Part shown: positions 35,670 through 43,104 of the stretch, piece by piece | Position numbering within the stretch: the first letter of the stretch is position 1 | How the letters are laid out: every line of letters begins with the position of its first letter | Origin: Halalkalibacter oceani | GTDB lineage: Bacteria; Bacillota; Bacilli; Bacillales; Bacillaceae_D | Length of the DNA stretch: 64,000 nucleotides | Reading direction: 5' to 3' | Assembly: GCF_023715705.1 (NCBI RefSeq) | Contig: NZ_JAMBOS010000006.1 | Coordinates: 124,001-188,000 of the forward strand | Program-made: the position numbers and the translations under genes | Notes under the pieces: model-generated | Seen by the model: the letters and a program-made list of their open reading frames with translations, nothing else | Database searches by the model: none | Told to the model about the DNA's origin: nothing

Positions 35670-36251
35670 ATGAACACATTAGCTGTTTTTTGTGGTTCGA
35701 GTAACGGGGCATCTGAGGTTTACCGTCAAGGAGCGATCGCCCTCGGAGAGGAGCTTGCCAAACGAAACATTACGCTCGTCTATGGTGGTGCGAGTGTCGG
35801 ATTAATGGGAGCTGTCGCGGATGCGGTGCTGAAGGCCGGAGGGAAAGCGATCGGCGTGCTGCCTCGTTTTATGGAACCGCGTGAAGTCTCCCATCTAGGC
35901 TTAACAGAGCTTATTTATGTGGAATCGATGCATGAGCGAAAAGCAAAGATGGAGCAATTGGCCGAAGGCTTTATTGTCCTTCCCGGAGGCGCCGGGACGA
36001 TGGAGGAGTTTTTTGAAATTTTCACTTGGGCCCAGCTTGGTCTGCACCAGAAGCCGTTTGGCCTGCTGAATATCGCCAACTACTATGACCCGCTTGTCGC
36101 GTTCTTTAATCATATGGCCGATCAGCAATTTCTACAGGAGAAATTCCGCTCGATGACGATGGTCGATACGACAGCGGCAGGGCTCATTGATCAGCTTCAT
36201 ACATATCAGCCTCCGTCAGTGAAAACATATCTGACCGAGCAGCAAACGTAG
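35670..36251 (+). CDS. LOG family protein (YvdD-like)
   Basis: 193 residues of the Rossmann-fold TIGR00730/LOG family: AVFCGSSNG, LVYGGASVGLMG, and the signature PGGAGTMEEFFE. Members hydrolyse cytokinin-type nucleotide monophosphates or related AMP/GMP derivatives to the base and ribose 5-phosphate; the role in Bacillus is unclear. The ATG at 35670 is chosen over the GTG directly before it, because of AGGAGGAG spacing. Last gene of the aminotransferase operon. Confidence 0.9.
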   Translation: MNTLAVFCGSSNGASEVYRQGAIALGEELAKRNITLVYGGASVGLMGAVADAVLKAGGKAIGVLPRFMEPREVSHLGLTELIYVESMHERKAKMEQLAEGFIVLPGGAGTMEEFFEIFTWAQLGLHQKPFGLLNIANYYDPLVAFFNHMADQQFLQEKFRSMTMVDTTAAGLIDQLHTYQPPSVKTYLTEQQT

Positions 36252-36254
36252 AAC

Positions 36255-36400
36255 GGGGCTAGAAAGGTTGTTGCCTAGTCCCTAAGTAATGAGCGGAACC
36301 GCGATGATTTTTTAACCCTGGTGGATGTGGCTTCTCACCACGGGGGTGCGGCGAAGGCAGCCATTGCCCAATATTCGATCCTTTGTGGTCGGGACCGAAG
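36255..36400 (+). repeat. Dispersed intergenic repeat, copy B (diverged)
   Basis: First hairpin GGGGCTAG (36255-36262) with CTAGTCCC (36275-36282); then AATGAGCGGAACCG as in copy A; then a decayed palindrome around 36316-36345; then AGCCATTGCC. It ends just before a terminator. Lies at the 3' end of the LOG operon. Confidence 0.7.
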
Positions 36401-36402
36401 TC

Positions 36403-36448
36403 AAGCTGAAGGCAACAGGGAAAAGCTCCCCTGTTGTCTTCAGCTTTT
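36403..36448. terminator. Bidirectional terminator
   Basis: AAGCTGAAGGCAACAGGG (36403-36420) pairs with CCCTGTTGTCTTCAGCTT (36428-36445), with one mismatch; T and A tracts on either side. Confidence 0.85.
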
Positions 36449-36449
36449 A

Positions 36450-37169
36450 TCATTTTTGCGCGCGAAAAACACCGTAACCGAGATTGTCGAGATGAGTTAG
36501 GGTGAGCTGAAGGTGCGTTTCCATAATCGCTGCCATTTCCGAAGATGCTGAAAAATCGTCCGGGGAAGTGACCATCTGCTCATCGGCGGCCTGCTGTAAA
36601 TAATCAGCAATCGAGAGGGAGAGAAGCGTTTTTGCTTCGCAAAAGCCGCTCTGCCGAAAAGCGGACAGCCATTGCGTTTCGGTTAAAAGCTGTTTGATGC
36701 TGTAAAAGCCGGTCAGCTCTTCAAGCTCTACTGGTGAGAGAGGCTGGATTTGCAGCATATCAATGGTCAGCACGATCCCGCCCGGCCTGAGCACCCTTTT
36801 ATATTCTGACAAAGCTGCTTCATGATCGGCGAACGCGGTCACCGATTCGGCGATGATAAAATCAAATGTGTTCTCCGGGAAGGGCAGCGCTTCGACCGAG
36901 GCATGACAGAGGCTGACATTGGCGCCTGCTTGCCGGCACGCTTTGTCGGCCAGCCGCAGCATTTCACGGCTAAGGTCAACGGCGGTCACCCTGGCTCCGT
37001 AAGTGCTTGCCAGGTAGATCGACGTCGCTCCCAGTCCGCACCCGGCATCGAGAATTCGCATGTCCGCCGAAATCGTCTCCTCGTCAAGCAGCCGCTTCGT
37101 TAAGGTCATCCCACCGGGGTGAGCCGCGGGAATGCGGTAAAAAGCCAGCGCATCATGGTAGGTTGGCAT
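36450..37169 (-). CDS. SAM-dependent methyltransferase
   Basis: 239 residues of class I (UbiE-like) methyltransferase: MRILDAGCGLGATSIYLA is motif I, ARVTAVDLS holds the acidic residue that binds the ribose, FDFIIAESV is motif II, and LRPGGIVLTIDM motif III. The substrate is unknown. The ATG at 37169 has AAAGGAGAG eight bases upstream, whereas the open frame extends 36 codons further without a good site. Converges on the LOG operon. Confidence 0.88.
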   Translation of the reverse strand: MPTYHDALAFYRIPAAHPGGMTLTKRLLDEETISADMRILDAGCGLGATSIYLASTYGARVTAVDLSREMLRLADKACRQAGANVSLCHASVEALPFPENTFDFIIAESVTAFADHEAALSEYKRVLRPGGIVLTIDMLQIQPLSPVELEELTGFYSIKQLLTETQWLSAFRQSGFCEAKTLLSLSIADYLQQAADEQMVTSPDDFSASSEMAAIMETHLQLTLTHLDNLGYGVFRAQK

Positions 37170-37345
37170 GGGTCCTTCTCTCCTTTCAGCCAATTTATAC
37201 GATATCCTATGCCCCGCCAAAGAAAAGGTCCGCTCCTTTCTTTCACATTTCCACATCTGCCTTGTGCTCTTGTCCATTCAAAAAGAAAATCATTACATAT
37301 GCTGAAATTGAGTTACACTCTTATTTCATGATTGGAGAGGATTGC

Positions 37346-37630
37346 ATGAGTTCAGCAGATTATTATCACATGTGCCAACAGGGGATCGGCAGAGCTGTAC
37401 ACATTCAAACAAAGGACGGACGAGTGCATCGCGGGATTATTGAACGGGTCAGCCGCGACCATGTTTATCTTCGCCCATTAGGGGGAGGAAATCGCTTTGG
37501 CGGCTATAGCTACGGTTATTACGGCGGTTATGGCTGGGGCTGGGGCGGCGGCTATGGTTGGGGCGGATTTGCGACCGGACTCGCCCTTGGCGCGATCGCT
37601 TCCTTGTTTTTTATTCCATTTTTCTGGTAA
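37346..37630 (+). CDS. Small LSm-like protein with Gly/Tyr/Trp-rich tail
   Basis: 94 residues. Residues 1-45 (GRAVHIQTKDGRVHRGIIERVSRDHVYLRPL) look like an LSm/SH3-type small barrel. The second half is a run of Gly-Tyr-Gly-Trp repeats, followed by a hydrophobic GLALGAIASLFFIPFFW end that could insert in a membrane. Similar Gly/Tyr-rich small proteins occur in Bacillus spores, but the function is not known. GGAGAGG precedes the ATG at 37346; the long in-frame extension back to 37007 is antisense to the methyltransferase and is rejected. Confidence 0.75.
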   Translation: MSSADYYHMCQQGIGRAVHIQTKDGRVHRGIIERVSRDHVYLRPLGGGNRFGGYSYGYYGGYGWGWGGGYGWGGFATGLALGAIASLFFIPFFW

Positions 37631-37836
37631 GCGTCATTATATTTTTCTCGAAGAAACACCGCTTAGGCAAAAAGTGGGCAGCGGGTTCTTTCCTGCCCGC
37701 TTTTATTTGATTCAAGGACAAATGCCGAAAAAGCCGATGACCACCCGGTCGAAACATGTCTGTTATTCCATAACTTGGGACAAGCCTATTTTGTGGTATA
37801 CTGGAGGTAGCTGAAGGTAAAAAGTGAGGAATACAT

Positions 37837-37995
37837 ATGGCAGAAAAGAAGCCGATTTGGAAGAAATGGTGGCTTTGGCTGATCATTGCTGCTTTTATTA
37901 TCTTGAACATTCTGATTACAAATGGTCAGGACAACGGTGACAGCAATGGGGATGACCCGCCAAGGCTAACCGACAGCCCGATTTCAACACATTAA
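37837..37995 (+). CDS. 52-aa single-span membrane protein
   Basis: A small gene with GTGAGGA six bases before the ATG. The peptide starts MAEKKPIWKKWWLWLIIAA, a basic N-terminus followed by one hydrophobic span, then an acidic, Asp/Gly/Pro-rich tail. The topology is probably Lys-rich end inside, tail outside. Function unknown. Lies 41 bases upstream of yajQ on the same strand and may be co-transcribed with it. Confidence 0.65.
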   Translation: MAEKKPIWKKWWLWLIIAAFIILNILITNGQDNGDSNGDDPPRLTDSPISTH

Positions 37996-38036
37996 TCAGC
38001 TGGCACAACTTATAAAGAATACGGAGGGATTCAGAC

Positions 38037-38528
38037 ATGGCAAAGGATAGTTCATTTGATATCGTATCTCAGGTCGACACGGCGGAAGTCACGAATGCCG
38101 TGACAATGGCGACGAAGGAAATTCAAAACCGCTATGATTTTAAAGGGAGCAAAAGCAGCCTCGCGCTTGAAAAGGAAGAAATCGTCCTCGTATCCGACGA
38201 TGAATATAAACTCGAGCAGCTGAAGGATGTTCTTGTCTCCAAGCTGATCAAGCGCGGGATCTCCGTCAAAAGTCTGGATTATGGCAAGATCGAAAACGCT
38301 TCCGGCGGCACGGTTCGTCAACGGGCCAAGCTTATTCAAGGGATTGACAAGGAGACAGCAAAGAAGATTACAGCTCTTATTAAAAACAGCGGCTTAAAAG
38401 TAAAGAGCCAGGTTCAGGATGATCAAATCCGGGTGACCGGCAAAAACCGCGATGATCTACAGGCTGTGATCGCAGCCGTGAAGGAAGCTGATCTGACGAT
38501 TGATGTTCAGTTTATCAACTATCGCTAA
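38037..38528 (+). CDS. yajQ: YajQ family nucleotide-binding protein
   Basis: 163 residues with the family start [18 protein letters not shown] and [19 protein letters not shown], and a C-terminal [17 protein letters not shown]. The YajQ/UPF0234 family has two ferredoxin-like domains; some members bind cyclic di-GMP and act as regulators, others bind tRNA or GTP. The role in Bacillus is unproven. GGAGGG precedes the ATG. Confidence 0.95.
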   Translation: MAKDSSFDIVSQVDTAEVTNAVTMATKEIQNRYDFKGSKSSLALEKEEIVLVSDDEYKLEQLKDVLVSKLIKRGISVKSLDYGKIENASGGTVRQRAKLIQGIDKETAKKITALIKNSGLKVKSQVQDDQIRVTGKNRDDLQAVIAAVKEADLTIDVQFINYR

Positions 38529-38584
38529 CGACGGGTGAGGGAGCAGAGAGAAACCTGGTTACCGGTGTAACCAGAAAGGAAAAA

Positions 38585-39253
38585 ATGATGAAAATAAAGG
38601 AAAAATATAGAAGTTGGCAAAAATGGCTCCTTTTTGTTATCGGGACATTTTTACTGGCGTTGGGCTGTGCCTGTATGATTCAGGCGGAGCTTGGGGTATC
38701 AACGTGGGATGTGCTTCATACGGGGTTAGCTGCTAAATTCCCAATCTCAATTGGGCTCGGTGTCATTATTATCGGGATGCTTTTAATTGTGATGAAATAT
38801 CAATTGGACAGAGAATGGCCGCAAATCGGGACTTTTTTAAATGCGATCCTGGTCGGAGTCTTTCTTAACCTTATTTTGGCGAGTGGTCTGCTCCCTGACA
38901 CCGGACAGCTGTGGCTTCATATCCTGCTGCTTGCGGCCGGAATTTTATTGATGGGGTTTGGCTCAGGGATGTATGTCGGTTCAGGAATCGGCGCCGGCCC
39001 ACGCGATGGCTTTACATTGGCGCTCGCGGCCAGGCTAAACTGGTCGATCCGCTTAACGAGAACGGTGATTGAGGCGACAGCGCTGGGCTGTGGCTGGCTT
39101 CTTGGAGGAGGGCCGGTCTTTATCGGAACCTTCCTCGCCGTTGTCCTGATCGGCCCTCTAATTCAATCGTCGTTATTTTTCTGGAGAGCTCAAGTCGCAA
39201 AGCTTGATGAGAAAGCGAGCGAAGCGGCTGCAAAGACACCGATGTCATCGTAA
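38585..39253 (+). CDS. YczE/YitT-type membrane protein
   Basis: 222 residues with five or six hydrophobic spans. The AELGVSTWDVLHTGLA turn after the first span and GSGIGAGPRDGFTLAL in the middle are the hallmark of the YczE/YyaS/YitT family. B. subtilis YczE influences surfactin and other secondary metabolite production; the molecular function is unknown. Two adjacent ATG codons follow AGAAAGGAAAA. The C-terminus is a charged cytosolic helix. Confidence 0.85.
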   Translation: MMKIKEKYRSWQKWLLFVIGTFLLALGCACMIQAELGVSTWDVLHTGLAAKFPISIGLGVIIIGMLLIVMKYQLDREWPQIGTFLNAILVGVFLNLILASGLLPDTGQLWLHILLLAAGILLMGFGSGMYVGSGIGAGPRDGFTLALAARLNWSIRLTRTVIEATALGCGWLLGGGPVFIGTFLAVVLIGPLIQSSLFFWRAQVAKLDEKASEAAAKTPMSS

Positions 39254-39266
39254 AACGGATGTTTTG

Positions 39267-39325
39267 ACAGCAAAACGGTGAGTTGAATTCTGCGCTAGTT
39301 TGCAGATTCACTCGCTGTTTTTTTA
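39267..39325 (+). terminator. Terminator of yczE-like gene
   Basis: ACAGC...GTGAGTTGAATTCTGC pairs with GCAGATTCACTC...GCTGT (one bulge), followed by seven T residues. Confidence 0.7.
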
Positions 39326-39377
39326 TTGGAACGAAGCGCTACTGTCATTGCCTCCGTCATGCTAAAAAAAATATAGA

Positions 39378-39408
39378 GGGAACTATATTGGCATTTATTT
39401 TCTCTAAT
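39378..39408 (+). promoter_or_regulatory. Candidate ECF autoregulatory box, first copy
   Basis: GGGAAC (39378-39383), then 18 bases, then CTCTAAT. The same AAC-N18-CTCTAAT arrangement precedes the other ECF sigma gene at 62971. An alternative reading is a sigma-A promoter TTGGCA-N18-TATAAG (39388-39417). Confidence 0.4.
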
Positions 39409-39445
39409 TAGTATAAGCAAAAAAACATCTTGAAGGAGAGCTGGT

Positions 39446-39958
39446 ATGGAAAAGTTGGTAAAAAAAGCAAAGAAGGGCGATGGTGATGCCTTTGTATTGT
39501 TGGTTCAGCAATATGAAGAAGTTCTCTACTATACAGCAAAGCGATTATTAAAAAATGAACAGGATATTGCCGACGTACTGCAGGATACAATATTGTCTGC
39601 ATTTGAACAATTGCATGCATTAAAGAAAAATAAATACTTTAAAACATGGCTTTATCGAATTTTACTGAATAAATGTTCAAATGTAGCTAAACAAAAGCAA
39701 ACAAATGAGTGGGTGGAATTACAAGATTATTTTGTCGGGAAAATAGAAACGTTTAGTCATGTTGAATTTAATGAGGCTTTAAATAGCTTGCCGTATCAGC
39801 AAAAACTAATTTTCTTTCTCCATTATGAGATTGGCTACACGACGAAAGAAATCAGTGAGCTTTTAGAGATCCCGGAAGGAACAGTAAAATCAAGGCTATC
39901 GAGAGGAAAGGTTAGTCTGCGCAATAATTATTATCGCAATGAATTATTATCCAAGTGA
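39446..39958 (+). CDS. ECF sigma-70 factor
   Basis: 170 residues with region 2 (YYTAKRLLKNEQDIADVLQDT) and region 4 (SLPYQQKLIFFLHYEIGYTTKEISELLEIPEGTVKSRLSRG) and no region 1 or 3, as in extracytoplasmic-function sigma factors. It directs RNA polymerase to a small regulon, probably including its own operon. AAGGAGAG precedes the ATG. Overlaps or abuts the DUF4179 gene. The unit is more AT-rich than its neighbours. Confidence 0.92.
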   Translation: MEKLVKKAKKGDGDAFVLLVQQYEEVLYYTAKRLLKNEQDIADVLQDTILSAFEQLHALKKNKYFKTWLYRILLNKCSNVAKQKQTNEWVELQDYFVGKIETFSHVEFNEALNSLPYQQKLIFFLHYEIGYTTKEISELLEIPEGTVKSRLSRGKVSLRNNYYRNELLSK

Positions 39959-39962
39959 AAGG

Positions 39963-40964
39963 GTGAGACAATTGGGAAACGTTCCAAACCACATTCGTAA
40001 AGCATTAGATGAAACGTATAATGATATTCGTGAGAAATCAAGTATGCAAAAGAGAAAAAACATGGTCCAACGTTCGATTGGCGCTGCAGTTGTGTTAATT
40101 GTAATCGGTGTAATGGCAACTAATGAAAATGTTCAAGCGAGCTTTACACAATTATTCTTTTCAAATGATCGCGGTGCTCAATTGGCGATTGATGAAGGCT
40201 TTGTCAATGACGATAGAGCAACAATTAGTGATGAAAGTATAAGGATCACAAAAGAACAGCACTTTTATGATGGAAGAAAGCTTGGAATAAGTTTATCAAT
40301 ATTGTTTGACGAGTGGACGCAACTTGAAAATATTGTCGAAGTTACTTTAGATTACCGTTTAGTAAATGGAGATGGTACGTATCTTTTGGAGATGATTCCT
40401 GACACCAAACCATTGAAAGGAGATGGGCTGCATTCCTTTCAAGTAGGAAGTGAGCAAAGTAAATTGAACACCTCCGACGGCAGGGTGGAGATGGAGCTAT
40501 TATTTAGCGCCATAGGAGAAGAAATTTCGTCTATTCATGATTCTATATTTATATTCAAAATAGAAACCATTAAACTATGGCATGAGGATGGGACATTTAG
40601 TAGTGTAGACGGTGAATGGAATATCCCATTAAGCAATATGGACGAAGAGTATACAGGAGATCCTGTTCCATACAAAGCATCTGACGAAGATCATTCAATT
40701 AAGATCATTAAAGCTACAGCATATCCAACAAGCTTATTCATTCAATTTGAGATGGAGGGTGACCATTCGGCTGAGTTCTTGCAGATAACTATTTTGACCG
40801 AAGATGATGAGAGGTATGAAATAGGCGGTTATCGAGTAGAGGTAACAGATGAAGAAACGACTGTTATTTCGGGGAATTTCCCACTATCTTTATTTGAAGA
40901 CCTTGATGATTTGACGTTGCAAATTGCTGGTATTGGAGAAGTGATGTTAAAAAAACAGAGATAA
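39963..40964 (+). CDS. DUF4179 membrane protein, likely anti-sigma factor
   Basis: About 333 residues. The cytosolic N-terminal part (about 30 residues, where an ECF factor would dock) is followed by one hydrophobic span (IGAAVVLIVIGVMA) and a large outside domain with FYDGRKLGISLSILFD, the core of DUF4179. An earlier in-frame ATG at 39939 lies inside the sigma gene. GTG at 39963 or TTG at 39972 fits AAAGGGTGA better. By position it should hold the sigma factor inactive until an envelope signal arrives (inference). Confidence 0.8.
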   Translation: MRQLGNVPNHIRKALDETYNDIREKSSMQKRKNMVQRSIGAAVVLIVIGVMATNENVQASFTQLFFSNDRGAQLAIDEGFVNDDRATISDESIRITKEQHFYDGRKLGISLSILFDEWTQLENIVEVTLDYRLVNGDGTYLLEMIPDTKPLKGDGLHSFQVGSEQSKLNTSDGRVEMELLFSAIGEEISSIHDSIFIFKIETIKLWHEDGTFSSVDGEWNIPLSNMDEEYTGDPVPYKASDEDHSIKIIKATAYPTSLFIQFEMEGDHSAEFLQITILTEDDERYEIGGYRVEVTDEETTVISGNFPLSLFEDLDDLTLQIAGIGEVMLKKQR

Positions 40965-40986
40965 AAGCCTGTTTAGGTTATCTGGG

Positions 40987-41022
40987 GACGTAGCGTTTGC
41001 TGACAAGGGCAAACGCTACGTC
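40987..41022 (+). terminator. Hairpin after DUF4179 gene
   Basis: GACGTAGCGTTTGC (40987-41000) pairs perfectly with GCAAACGCTACGTC (41009-41022). Only a few T residues follow. Confidence 0.7.
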
Positions 41023-41222
41023 TACTGTAATAAAATAGCTTTCCTGTTTATATGATTCCGCGCAAACTCTAAGAATCATGAAGTGAGATCAAATATGCTG
41101 GCAGTTAATTGGAATGAAAGACTGGGGTACAAAGGCGCCATTGCAGATGCTAGTGAGTTTGGTGTTGACTAAAAGATGTCGGCGAAAGTTATAAAAACAC
41201 AGTGATAGGAGGAGGAATTTGG

Positions 41223-41501
41223 ATGGGAGTAATTTCGAATTATTTTGGCCCTTTTTTCATGCAACTGGTTATTGTCCCTTTTTTTGTGATCGGGTCAGGG
41301 GTTTTTATTGCTATCCTCATAAAAAAAGTGTTGGTTGCTCCCATAGTAACATTACTATTAAATGTATCGTATGAAGTCTGGTATAGTAATTATTATTATC
41401 CGCATTTAGAAATGTCTCTGACAACCTGGAACATTGTATTACCGGTTTTATCCTTTCTTATTTGTTGGTTAATTATGTTTATTAGAAAATTGCTAAAATG
41501 A
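41223..41501 (+). CDS. Small membrane protein, DUF2651-like
   Basis: 92 residues, three hydrophobic spans, including LVIVPFFVIGSGVFIAILIKK near the start and a C-terminal span ending MFIRKLLK. Spacing of the spans, with a KKVLVAPIVT turn after the first, resembles small Bacillus DUF2651 proteins. Function unknown. AGGAGGAGG lies eight bases before the ATG at 41223; seven extra in-frame codons upstream overlap the ribosome binding site. AT-rich like the adjacent ECF unit. Confidence 0.6.
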   Translation: MGVISNYFGPFFMQLVIVPFFVIGSGVFIAILIKKVLVAPIVTLLLNVSYEVWYSNYYYPHLEMSLTTWNIVLPVLSFLICWLIMFIRKLLK

Positions 41502-41701
41502 TTTTTTAATATAATAACGCTCCTCGGTCCATGATGAGGACTGACCGTCAATGCAAATCAACCGATGTTTTGACTTGTTGTCCCGACAGTTTTTGCCGGG
41601 GGAATTTCTATGTTAGATAACCTTACATGGTTTTTGGTTTTACACAAGGAATCGGTTTTCTTTTGTCAAAATAAGTAGGTTGATTGAACTATTTTGGGGG
41701 G

Positions 41702-42709
41702 ATGACCGTGATTGGGGAAAAAGAGCTCAATGTATCCAAGCTGTGGAGTGAACTTAAAGAGCTATATAATCAAATGGAAGGGTCCATTAAAACGACAAAT
41801 CGAATTTCAACCCATGCCAATTTGCTGGCACTGAACTCTGGGATTGAGGCGGCAAGGGCCGGGGAGGCAGGGCGTGGCTTTTCAGTTGTGGCAAACGAAA
41901 TAAAAAAGTTTGCCGATGAGAATCTTAAAGCGAATACGATCAATAATCAGCTGATCCGTACCATTCAAGAAAAGACAAATGAAGTGATAGCGGTCCGCAC
42001 CGTCGATGTCGCTTTTGATACGATTGATAAGATTGATCGAAATTTATTTGAGCGCAACTGTGATGTACAGGCATGGACAACGTTTACAGCGGTTAAAAAT
42101 TGCTTGCTGGAGCCTGGTCCGGGGACGATTTCTGAAGCGGAGACGCTGCTCAGTCAGCTGCAAAAAATTTATACGGTCTACTACGATTTGACGATTGTCA
42201 ATCTTGACGGAAGCGTCGTCGCTTCGGGTACCAACACGAGCCTGACCGGGCTTGATTTTTCGACGGCGAGATGGTTTCAACAGACGCTTGAATCAGGGAA
42301 AGTGTATGCTTCTGACATGTATCACGCGCCTGCCGTCCAGGGCTTCACGATGAATTATGCCGCTTCGATATTCGATCATTCCAATGCTGTCATCGGCGTT
42401 CTGACGACATGGTTTAACTGGGATTACATTTATGACATCATTGACGAAGTCAAAATTGATGAGAAGACGGAGCTTTATTTAATTAATAAAGACGGGATGG
42501 TGATTGCGTCGAAGAAAAGGGAGGATATTTTAAATAAAGACCTCGGTTCCTTAACCGCGGTACAGCTGCTTAAACAGGGGAAAACAACGATCGGCTATCA
42601 GCATGAATCGGTGGAAGGAAAGCGGAAAATAATCGCGTACTGCAAAACAAAAGGATACAATGATTATGAAGGAAAAGGCTGGTCGGTCATTGTCAGTGAA
42701 CAGACATAA
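41702..42709 (+). CDS. Soluble receptor: chemotaxis hairpin tip plus C-terminal Cache-like sensor
   Basis: 335 residues, no membrane span. The N-terminal 90 residues contain a short MCP signalling tip ([20 protein letters not shown] then [18 protein letters not shown]), the site where receptors contact CheA and CheW. The rest is a PDC/Cache-type sensor ([64 protein letters not shown]). The order is the reverse of usual receptors and the coiled coil is very short. ATG at 41702 directly follows GGGGGG; GTG at 41708 is better spaced. The ligand is unknown. Confidence 0.75.
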   Translation: MTVIGEKELNVSKLWSELKELYNQMEGSIKTTNRISTHANLLALNSGIEAARAGEAGRGFSVVANEIKKFADENLKANTINNQLIRTIQEKTNEVIAVRTVDVAFDTIDKIDRNLFERNCDVQAWTTFTAVKNCLLEPGPGTISEAETLLSQLQKIYTVYYDLTIVNLDGSVVASGTNTSLTGLDFSTARWFQQTLESGKVYASDMYHAPAVQGFTMNYAASIFDHSNAVIGVLTTWFNWDYIYDIIDEVKIDEKTELYLINKDGMVIASKKREDILNKDLGSLTAVQLLKQGKTTIGYQHESVEGKRKIIAYCKTKGYNDYEGKGWSVIVSEQT

Positions 42710-42747
42710 GTGATTTCGCGATGCATGATGAAATTTTCAAAATAAAC

Positions 42748-42776
42748 TTGAAAAGCTTTGGCGGATGTAGTATGAT
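42748..42776 (+). promoter_or_regulatory. Sigma-A promoter of T-box-leuA
   Basis: TTGAAA, 17 bases, TATGAT. The transcript should start near 42783, just upstream of the T-box stem I. Confidence 0.75.
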
Positions 42777-42789
42777 TTTGCCAACACTT

Positions 42790-43070
42790 AAAATACGACG
42801 AAGAGGAATAGTACGATTTTCGAAGCGCTCAGAGAGCTGTTGGGTGGTGAAAAACAGCCGTGGAAAAAATCCGAACTCGCCTTGAAGTAGCTCGCTGAAA
42901 TGATAGTAGGTGGAGACGGTTCCTATCCGTTATAATAGGAGGATATAAGGGCAAACAGCCCCGTATCTGTTAAAGCTGCATACCGGTTTCCGGTATGAAA
43001 TCAGAGTGGTACCGCGTAAGATGTCACAGTCTTTCGTCTCTATTGTCGATAGGGATGGAAGGCTTTTTTG
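42790..43070 (+). promoter_or_regulatory. T-box leader, leucine specific
   Basis: Stem I starts with GACGAAGAGGAATAGTA, the AG-bulge region reads CAGAGAGCTG with GGGTGGTGAAAA, and the specifier region reads GAA-CTC-GCC, with CTC (leucine) at 42876-42878. The universal T-box sequence AGAGTGGTACCGCG is at 43003-43016. The terminator is AGTCTTTCGTCTCTA (43028-43042) with TAGGGATGGAAGGCT and a T run. Uncharged leucine tRNA should cause readthrough into leuA. Confidence 0.92.
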
Positions 43071-43104
43071 TTTTATTAATGCGAAAAGAAAGGGTGGTTT
43101 AAAC

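Noticed and set aside
37007-37345. N-terminal extension of the Gly-rich small protein
   Set aside because: It lies antisense to the methyltransferase; a proper ribosome binding site sits in front of the ATG at 37346.
41095-41172. 25-codon frame upstream of the DUF2651-like gene
   Set aside because: No ribosome binding site and no recognisable sequence; likely chance.
43006-43104. N-terminal extension of leuA
   Set aside because: These codons are in the T-box antiterminator and terminator; AAAGGGTGG before 43105 marks the real start.
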